Below are positions 1 to 4,751 of a stretch of DNA of 7,765 nt, piece by piece. Below the pieces are notes generated by a model that worked only from the letters and a program-made list of their open reading frames with translations, made no database searches and was not told the DNA's origin. The stretch lies in contig DAOWGR010000163.1 of NCBI GenBank assembly GCA_030637365.1, positions 1-7,765 on the forward strand, read 5' to 3'. A program made the position numbers and the translations under genes. This stretch comes from Elusimicrobiota bacterium (GTDB lineage: Bacteria; Elusimicrobiota; Elusimicrobia; Elusimicrobiales; UBA9959). Numbering within the stretch: position 1 is the first letter of the stretch; every line of letters starts with the position of its first letter.

Positions 1-489
1 AATATTAAGATTCCTTCCGGTATAAATGACGAAACATTGATGAGGGTTTCAAGGGCCGGAGATGCCGGAATGAGAGGCGGAGACAGCGGCGACTTGTATG
101 TGCAGGTTTATATAAAACATCATTCCCGCTTTGAAAGAGCGGAAAACGATTTGCTTTATTACATAAACTTAAGCGTTCCTCAGGCGGTTCTTGGCGCGAA
201 TGTGGAAATTCCCACCATAGAAGGCGGAAAGACGATTCTTAATATTCCGTCGGGAACTCAGTATGGCAAAGTGTTTAGAGTTTCAAATAAAGGCATGTCT
301 GTCCTTAATGGTAAAAAAAGAGGCGATATGCTTGTGAATGTCAAAATAGAGATTCCAACACATTTAAATTCCAGACAAAAAAATCTTTTTAAAGAGCTTT
401 CAATCGGTATTAACGGTCAAGAAAAAATTATAAAAAAGAAAAAATCGGGTAGTATTTTTGAAAAAATTCGCGGTTCTTTTATCATATAA
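1..489 (+). CDS. dnaJ: Chaperone protein DnaJ, C-terminal part (5' end outside the window)
   Basis: DnaJ is the Hsp40 co-chaperone that hands unfolded clients to DnaK and stimulates its ATPase in the cytoplasm. Only the last 162 codons are here, open from base 1 in frame 1. The J-domain, Gly-rich stretch and zinc-finger region lie upstream of the window. Visible parts are the end of substrate-binding domain I (KIPSGINDETLMRVSRAGDAG followed by GDLYVQV) and domain II (SVPQAVLGANVEIPTIEGG, then IPSGTQYGKVFRVSNKGM). The C-terminus SIFEKIRGSF matches the usual DnaJ tail (FFxKVKDxF), so the 3' end is complete. The AAGGA overlapping the stop codon (488-492) lies 27 nt before the rsmE start, too far to act as its ribosome binding site. 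The 30-bp gap to rsmE suggests co-transcription. CbpA or other Hsp40 paralogues are less likely given the neighbours. Confidence 0.93.
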   Translation, partial: NIKIPSGINDETLMRVSRAGDAGMRGGDSGDLYVQVYIKHHSRFERAENDLLYYINLSVPQAVLGANVEIPTIEGGKTILNIPSGTQYGKVFRVSNKGMSVLNGKKRGDMLVNVKIEIPTHLNSRQKNLFKELSIGINGQEKIIKKKKSGSIFEKIRGSFII

Positions 490-519
490 GGAATTGTATC
501 GGCGGCAATATTTAGCGGC

Positions 520-1239
520 ATGTCTCAATATTTTATAAATCAAAACAATATAAAGAAAAATAAATTTGAGGCCGATGCGGACGAGTCTCGTCATATAATG
601 AAAGCCGCCAGGCATAGAATCGGAGACGAGATAAAAATTTTTGACGGCCTTGGTAAAAGATATTCGGCGATTATAAATTCATATGAACGCCAAAGAGTTT
701 CAGGTTCAATTAAGAGCGAATTGATTTCTTCCGGTTATAAAATCAAACTTACATTGTGTTTTGCCCCCGCGAAAAAAACAGCGGTGGAAGAAATATTGGA
801 GCATTGCACCGAGACGGGCGTAAGTTCTTTTATGCCGATAATTACAAGCAGGACCCAGGGAAATTATCCGGATAAACGGGGCCGCGCAAAAGAACGCTTT
901 AAACAAATTCTTATTTCAGCTTCAAAGCAATCCGAGAGAGAGAGTATTCCCGAATTGTTGGAACCCAAAATGTTTAGGGATGTTTTTGAAGATGAAGATA
1001 TTGTTTTTTTTGCTTTGCCCGAGGGAGATTCTTTGGCGGATTGCAAAGCGGATTTTAAAAATATTAAGAGCGCTAAAATCATTATAGGGCCTGAGGGCGG
1101 TTTTACGCGTGAAGAAATATCTTTTGCCAAAATTAAAAAGGCTATTTTTATAAAAATTTCAAAACATATTTTAAGAAGTGAAACCGCCGCTATCGCGGCA
1201 AGTTCGCTCATATTAAATAATAGTGAACGCGACAATTAG
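520..1239 (+). CDS. rsmE: 16S rRNA (uracil-1498-N3)-methyltransferase RsmE
   Basis: RsmE methylates N3 of U1498 in helix 44 of 16S rRNA, using S-adenosylmethionine, on the assembled small subunit. The 239-residue length fits the family. The N-terminal PUA-like domain (about 1-70) shows HIMKAARHRIGDEIKIFDG, corresponding to the family HLRVLRLxxGDxIxxFDG. The SPOUT domain follows, with ETGVSSFMPIITSRT, then RFKQILISASKQSERESIPE (the Q..R segment), the knot motif IIIGPEGGFTREE and ILRSETAAIAAS near the C-terminus. The usual LGxRILR lead-in reads KISKHILR, a mild divergence. The ATG at 520 is preferred because the family begins directly with a short MxxYFI/MxRFFV strand; its Shine-Dalgarno is weak. 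It lies 30 bp after dnaJ and 10 bp before mtaB, the arrangement expected for a chaperone/RNA-modification operon. Confidence 0.95.
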   Translation: MSQYFINQNNIKKNKFEADADESRHIMKAARHRIGDEIKIFDGLGKRYSAIINSYERQRVSGSIKSELISSGYKIKLTLCFAPAKKTAVEEILEHCTETGVSSFMPIITSRTQGNYPDKRGRAKERFKQILISASKQSERESIPELLEPKMFRDVFEDEDIVFFALPEGDSLADCKADFKNIKSAKIIIGPEGGFTREEISFAKIKKAIFIKISKHILRSETAAIAASSLILNNSERDN

Positions 1240-1249
1240 GTTGTTAGGC

Positions 1250-2509
1250 ATGAGTAAATCGCGCATGAAAATATATTTTAAAACCGTAGGCTGTAGGGTT
1301 AATCAGATAGAAACTCAAAGTTTATCGGAACAACTTTTTTCTTTAGGGTGCCGGAAAACCGATGACGCGTCTTTTGCCGATACCATAGTAATCAATTCAT
1401 GTTCCGTAACGGCTAAAGCCGATAAGGATGTGTTTAAATCCATTGAGAAATTCAGAAAGACAAATTCAAAAGCCAAAATTTTTGTTACCGGCTGCACGGC
1501 CACTCTTTATCCGTCCAAAATATCCGAATTGTATCCCTTTGTCAATATTGTGCCCAATGAAGAAAAAGAAAGCATTCCGTTTCTCGTTACGGGCGCGAGG
1601 ATAAAAAATGATTTTTTCACCGTTAATAAATTTGACGGGCATACCAGAGCTTTTATTAAAATTCAGGATGGCTGTAATTTTAAATGCCGTTATTGCGTGG
1701 TTTCAAAAGCTCGTCCGAAATTAATTTCAAAATCCGTTCAAGCCGTATTGGCTGAGGTTAAAACTCTGATAAAAAACGGTTATAGAGAGATTGTTCTTTG
1801 CGGAATAAGATTGGGCGCTTATAAATGCGCCCAAACAGATGGCGATCTCTCTTCTCTTGTGGAAAAGATATTTCGCTTAAGCGGTGATTTTAGAATCAGG
1901 TTTTCATCCATTGAGGCGCGAGAAATTTCACCGCGGCTTTTAAAAGAGCTTAAAAAGGGAAAAGAAAAATTTTGCTCTTATTTTCATATTCCTCTTCAAT
2001 CAGGTTCCAATAAAGTTCTTAAAGAGATGAATAGGCGCCAGACAGTTGAAGCTTATGCCGGAAAAATCTCGGAAATAAGAAAACTGTTTCCGGACGCCGG
2101 CATATTCGCCGATATTATAGTGGGTTATCCGACTGAAAATGAGGATGACTTTAAGCGTTCCGTGGATTTTATTAAAAAAATAGCGTTTTCGGGATTGCAT
2201 GTTTTCAGCTATTCTTCAAGGCCGCAAACAGCTTCATTTAAGCTTGAGTCTCTCAATCCCAATATAGTTAAAGACAGATCGCGCGTAATGCGCGAATTGG
2301 ACGCGGCGATAAGGGCAGAATTCGGACAATCATTGATGAATTCCATTCAGCGTTCCATAGTTTTAAAACATAAAGGAGCATTTTCACATTCTTTGACTTC
2401 AAATTTTCAGAATATCCGAATTGAAGGCAGGCATGAGATAGGGAGTTTCGTTAATGCTTTGATTACCGGCCGAGATAAAGCCACTGTGTTCGAAAATAAA
2501 GGAAAATAG
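1250..2509 (+). CDS. mtaB: tRNA (N6-L-threonylcarbamoyladenosine(37)-C2)-methylthiotransferase MtaB
   Basis: MtaB is a radical-SAM enzyme with two 4Fe-4S clusters that converts t6A37 of ANN-decoding tRNAs to ms2t6A. With the ATG at 1250 it is 419 residues, normal for the family. The N-terminal MTTase domain carries the three cluster cysteines Cys15 (KTVGCRVNQ), Cys51 (NSCSVT) and Cys82 (VTGCTA). The radical-SAM motif is Cys142-x3-Cys146-x2-Cys149 in KIQDGCNFKCRYCVV. The segments EIVLCGIRLGAY, FHIPLQSGSNKVLKEMNRR and FADIIVGYPTENEDDF are typical of the MiaB/RimO/MtaB family, and the C-terminal TRAM-like segment runs from about 355. After the cluster the common RGxxRS reads RPKLIS, a divergence. 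A GTG at 1223 would extend the protein by nine residues and overlap rsmE but has no Shine-Dalgarno; an ATG at 1265 is also possible. MtaB is preferred over MiaB and RimO because of the dnaJ-rsmE neighbourhood and the QxGCNxxC...CGIxLGxY pattern. Confidence 0.88.
   Translation: MSKSRMKIYFKTVGCRVNQIETQSLSEQLFSLGCRKTDDASFADTIVINSCSVTAKADKDVFKSIEKFRKTNSKAKIFVTGCTATLYPSKISELYPFVNIVPNEEKESIPFLVTGARIKNDFFTVNKFDGHTRAFIKIQDGCNFKCRYCVVSKARPKLISKSVQAVLAEVKTLIKNGYREIVLCGIRLGAYKCAQTDGDLSSLVEKIFRLSGDFRIRFSSIEAREISPRLLKELKKGKEKFCSYFHIPLQSGSNKVLKEMNRRQTVEAYAGKISEIRKLFPDAGIFADIIVGYPTENEDDFKRSVDFIKKIAFSGLHVFSYSSRPQTASFKLESLNPNIVKDRSRVMRELDAAIRAEFGQSLMNSIQRSIVLKHKGAFSHSLTSNFQNIRIEGRHEIGSFVNALITGRDKATVFENKGK
1811..1834 (+). 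repeat. Perfect 8-bp inverted repeat inside mtaB
   Basis: TTGGGCGC (1811-1818) and GCGCCCAA (1827-1834) are exact reverse complements around an 8-nt AT-rich loop, within codons for RLGAYKCAQ of mtaB. There is no U-tract after it, so it does not look like a terminator. It may be chance, because the encoded residues belong to a conserved MtaB segment. The inverted repeat itself is directly seen; any role is unknown. Confidence 0.5.
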
Positions 2510-2573
2510 TAAATCCTTGCGCCCCTTTGACATTACAAACGCGTTTACCAACTAAATACCACTAATTAAACAC

Positions 2574-2602
2574 TTTACAAGACAAACCATATAATTCATA
2601 AT
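2574..2602 (+). promoter_or_regulatory. Candidate sigma70-type promoter for the accessory block
   Basis: TTTACA (2574-2579) and CATAAT (2597-2602) are separated by exactly 17 bp, each one base from the consensus hexamers. The surrounding 194-bp spacer between mtaB and the acidic-protein gene is the only sizeable non-coding stretch before that block. Transcription would begin near 2609, giving a leader of about 95 nt that contains the 2621-2632 palindrome. A TTGACA at 2527-2532 exists but has no good -10 at standard spacing. In an unidentified, AT-rich organism this remains a prediction. Confidence 0.45.
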
Positions 2603-2620
2603 AGTTATAATTATATATAT

Positions 2621-2632
2621 TACCCGCGGGTA
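2621..2632. promoter_or_regulatory. Perfect 12-bp palindrome, possible operator
   Basis: TACCCGCGGGTA is a perfect palindrome and a GC-rich island in an otherwise AT-rich spacer. It is bracketed by two copies of TATAATTA (2606-2613 and 2631-2638; the right copy overlaps the palindrome by two bases), 25 bp apart. It lies just downstream of the predicted transcription start, a usual place for a repressor site; as RNA it could also form only a short, poorly looped hairpin. No known operator was recognised. Confidence 0.35.
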
Positions 2633-2687
2633 TAATTATTATTGTATTGTGCGGAGGCTTGTGTCTTTGCTCCCGATATATGGGTGT

Positions 2688-2696
2688 GAGGGGGAG
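2688..2696 (+). promoter_or_regulatory. Ribosome binding site that fixes the start of the acidic protein
   Basis: GAGGGGGAG ends 7 nt before the ATG at 2704, the best Shine-Dalgarno in front of any gene start here. It favours 2704 over the in-frame ATG at 2680, whose nearest GGAGG (2653-2657) is 22 nt away, and over TTG codons at 2647 and 2659. Confidence 0.7.
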
Positions 2697-2703
2697 ATTT
2701 GAT

Positions 2704-4641
2704 ATGGATTATAAAGATGAGAAAGATATGGAAAATGGAAGAGAACCTATAGAAAAGATACTGGCTGATTTAAACGGTCTTTTAAATAGAATGCCCTCTA
2801 TTTTATCCGATATCAAAACGCCGGATATAATGAGAAAAAGCAAGTTTGAGCATATTAAAGAGGAAGATATTATGTCTGATTCTATTGATGAAGCCTCCGG
2901 ATCGCAAGAAGATTTGAATGCTGATGAATTGTTTATTCAGCGGCATATAATTTCCGATAGCGGGGAAAATGACAGTATGGCTTATGGAGATAAAAAAGAC
3001 AATTCAGATTTCATGGTATCCGGAAGCGATTTTCTTCAACCGTTGGAAAATGTCTCTAAATCCGATGTGGATGAATCCGAAAATCCGCCGCGCACGGGTT
3101 TTCCTCCGTTTGAAGCTGTTCCCAGTGTTTCCGCTTTAGATAAAGACAAAGACACGCAAGAAAAGAAGCTTTTGCCGAATCAGGGTTTTGTGGCTCCTGA
3201 TATAGAATCTCTTATGAAACTTGCTGAAAATGAGTTTGATGATAAACAAATTAAATCGGAAAGTTTTACAAATTTATCAGGAGGAGTTATGAATTTAAAT
3301 GAAGAAAACAAGGAACTTGAATCCGGAAACGAGAGTATTCAAAATAATCAGGACAGTGATGGCAATGTCCGGTCTGAAGCTGATTTAAATTCCGCCGATG
3401 AAAATAATAATGCGCAGGATGATGAGAAAACCATTATTGCCGGTCCTGAAGATTTTCAAACAATGTTAAATGAATCCTCTCCTAAAACGGAGCAAGAACA
3501 AGTCGCCGCCGAGCAAACTATGGCTGATGAGCCCTCCGTCGCTGAAGCTATGGAGGACAAGCCAGTCGTCGCTGAAGCTATGCCGGACGAGCCCGCCGCT
3601 ATTGAAGCTGGCATGCCTCAAGAAAATATTAAAGCTGAAGATATTCAATTTGAATCTGTGGTGGAATCGTCTTCTCAAACGGAGAAAGAACAAGTCGCCG
3701 CCGAGCAAACTATGGCCGATGAACCCGTATTGGAACAGCCCGCCGAGCAAACTATGGCCGATGAACCCGTATTGGAACAGTCCGCCGAGCAAACTATGGC
3801 CGATGAGCCTGTATTGGAACAAGCCGCCGAGCAAACTATGGCTGATGAGCCTGTATTGGAGCAAGCCGCCGCCGAACAAACTATGGCCGATGAACCCGTA
3901 TTGGAACAGCCCGCCGAACAAACTATGTCCGATGAACCCGTTGTCGCCGAAGCTTCGGCAGACGAGCCTCAAGAAAATGTCCAGGCTGAGGGTTTAGAAT
4001 TGAATCCTTCAATTGAATTATCTTCTCAAGGAAATGACGATAAAACTCTTGTTTTAGAATCCGCGCATTCGATTCTTTCAGATGAGTCATCTCAGCAGAA
4101 AGAAGGGCTTTCCGATGATGAAACTGCTGAGCAGCCCGCGGCTGTTAATGAAGGAGATGGACAAGAAGATGCCGGGGAAGCGACAATAATGGCCGCTCCA
4201 GGAGATAATCCCGCGCTTCGCAGTGTTATAAAATATGACGGCAATATTGAGGATTTGATTGAAAAGCAGATTCCTCAGGATATTCCGGATGAAAGAATAA
4301 AGCCTTTGGTTTTTCTTTATACTATCGGGGATGAGGGTTTATGCGCTGACATATTAAACACTATGGATACAATATGTCTTAAATCGGAAACCAAGCCGAT
4401 GTTTATTAAAAGACCGGTGGTAAAAGTATGCGAACCTGAGATAAAAGGCGATAGCGCGCAGACGCTTGTTGCCGAACATAATGCCTTGGGGCTTATATGC
4501 GTGGGAGAGATGCCTCATGAAATGATTTATGATATTGAGAATGTTTTAAATACCAATAAAATATACCTTCAGCATATCAATAAGGAAAAGTGTAATTATG
4601 AGCTTATTGTGGATATAGTCGCGGATTTGATTTTGATTTAG
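2704..4641 (+). CDS. Acidic low-complexity repeat protein with folded C-terminal domain, function unknown (protein A)
   Basis: This 645-residue protein was not recognised as a named family. No signal peptide or membrane segment is visible, so it is probably cytoplasmic. Residues 1-60 include a likely amphipathic helix (EPIEKILADLNGLLNRMPSI) and then KTPDIMRKSKF. Residues about 60-500 are strongly acidic, rich in Glu, Asp, Ser, Gln and Ala, and probably disordered. They include the 14-residue tandem repeats at 333-417 (AEQTMADEPVLEQ plus one variable residue) and two larger duplicated blocks. From about 505 to 645 hydrophobic strand- and helix-like segments return: PLVFLYTI, a helix, MFIKRPVVKV, LGLICVGEMP, KIYLQHI and a terminal LIVDIVADLILI. 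This domain resembles the C-terminus of the DnaA-like protein encoded 110 bp downstream. The start at 2704 rests on the strong ribosome binding site. Functional inference goes no further than a flexible partner or scaffold for its neighbours. Confidence 0.85.
   Translation: MDYKDEKDMENGREPIEKILADLNGLLNRMPSILSDIKTPDIMRKSKFEHIKEEDIMSDSIDEASGSQEDLNADELFIQRHIISDSGENDSMAYGDKKDNSDFMVSGSDFLQPLENVSKSDVDESENPPRTGFPPFEAVPSVSALDKDKDTQEKKLLPNQGFVAPDIESLMKLAENEFDDKQIKSESFTNLSGGVMNLNEENKELESGNESIQNNQDSDGNVRSEADLNSADENNNAQDDEKTIIAGPEDFQTMLNESSPKTEQEQVAAEQTMADEPSVAEAMEDKPVVAEAMPDEPAAIEAGMPQENIKAEDIQFESVVESSSQTEKEQVAAEQTMADEPVLEQPAEQTMADEPVLEQSAEQTMADEPVLEQAAEQTMADEPVLEQAAAEQTMADEPVLEQPAEQTMSDEPVVAEASADEPQENVQAEGLELNPSIELSSQGNDDKTLVLESAHSILSDESSQQKEGLSDDETAEQPAAVNEGDGQEDAGEATIMAAPGDNPALRSVIKYDGNIEDLIEKQIPQDIPDERIKPLVFLYTIGDEGLCADILNTMDTICLKSETKPMFIKRPVVKVCEPEIKGDSAQTLVAEHNALGLICVGEMPHEMIYDIENVLNTNKIYLQHINKEKCNYELIVDIVADLILI
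3279..3291 (+). promoter_or_regulatory. Possible internal translation start in the acidic-protein gene
   Basis: AGGAGGAG (3279-3286) sits immediately before an in-frame ATG at 3289-3291, with 4 nt between AGGAGG and ATG. Initiation here would give a 450-residue form lacking the first 195 residues but keeping the repeats and the C-terminal domain. The motif is also needed to encode Ser-Gly-Gly-Val, so it may be incidental. A weaker case is the ATG at 2872, preceded by AGGA at 2860-2863. Confidence 0.3.
3484..4035 (+). repeat. Two-copy higher-order duplication inside the acidic-protein gene
   Basis: A block reading TEQEQVAAEQTMADEP at 3487-3534 recurs as TEKEQVAAEQTMADEP at 3679-3726. The 50 bases from 3484 and from 3676 match at 46 positions, an offset of 192 bp. 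A second block beginning PQENIKAED (3616) recurs as PQENVQAEG (3967), followed in both by a hydrophobic/acidic stretch and SSQ, an offset of 351 bp. The order block1-block2-block1-block2 points to duplication of a two-part unit, after which the second block1 was expanded by the 42-bp tandem array. Confidence 0.75.
3700..3954 (+). repeat. 42-bp tandem repeat array (14-residue units) in the acidic-protein gene
   Basis: Units begin at 3700, 3742, 3784, 3826 and 3871; a degenerate sixth unit begins at 3913, and one extra Ala codon (3868-3870) sits between units 4 and 5. The encoded unit is AEQTMADEPVLEQ followed by Pro, Ser or Ala; unit 6 reads AEQTMSDEPVVAEA. Differences between units are mostly synonymous (GAT/GAG/GAA and GCT/GCC changes), so the protein repeat is maintained. 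The array keeps the frame and may vary in copy number between strains. Confidence 0.9.
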
Positions 4642-4694
4642 CAAACCTAAATTTCAGTGTGAATTATATAGCGTGAAAAAAAGATTAGTAAATT

Positions 4695-4733
4695 CTCCCG
4701 AATCGTGGCGCCATAGGCGCCATTATTCGGGAG
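4695..4733 (+). repeat. Long two-part hairpin between the acidic-protein and DnaA-like genes
   Basis: The outer stem CTCCCGAAT (4695-4703) pairs perfectly with ATTCGGGAG (4725-4733). The inner stem TGGCGCC (4706-4712) pairs perfectly with GGCGCCA (4716-4722) around a 3-nt ATA loop. One C/T mismatch and one possible G-U pair separate the stems, giving 16 Watson-Crick pairs in 39 nt. No T-tract follows on the + strand, and on the - strand the nearest T-run is separated by several bases, so a simple intrinsic terminator is unlikely. The 3' arm holds GGGAG and ends 18 nt before the downstream ATG, which otherwise has only a weak Shine-Dalgarno. An mRNA processing or stability element, translational control, or a dispersed REP-like repeat are all possible. 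Confidence 0.85.
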
Positions 4734-4751
4734 TGGATTGGGTAATAATTT

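Noticed and set aside
864..1235. Antisense open frame of 123 codons opposite rsmE
   Set aside because: It is fully contained in a conserved gene on the other strand, with no ribosome binding site and no recognisable domain.
1223..1249. GTG at 1223 as the start of mtaB
   Set aside because: It overlaps rsmE, has no Shine-Dalgarno and would add residues not expected before the conserved KIYFKTVGC start.
2527..2558. TTGACA at 2527 as the -35 of a promoter
   Set aside because: The consensus -35 is perfect, but the best AT-rich hexamer (TAAATA, 2553-2558) is 20 bp away and the 17-bp position reads AACTAA; the 2574-2602 pair is better balanced.
2651..2674. GGAG/CTCC inverted repeat in the leader of the acidic-protein gene
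   Set aside because: Only four consecutive pairs with a 13-nt loop, well within chance, and no riboswitch features were recognised.
3466..3972. Long antisense open frame (168 codons) and a second-frame open frame across the acidic repeat array
   Set aside because: Both arise because the 42-bp unit happens to lack stops in other frames; the translations are low-complexity copies of the repeat with no start signal or family resemblance.
4695..4740. Hairpin as an intrinsic terminator
   Set aside because: No T-tract follows the 3' arm on the + strand, and on the - strand the T-run is too far from the stem base to be convincing.
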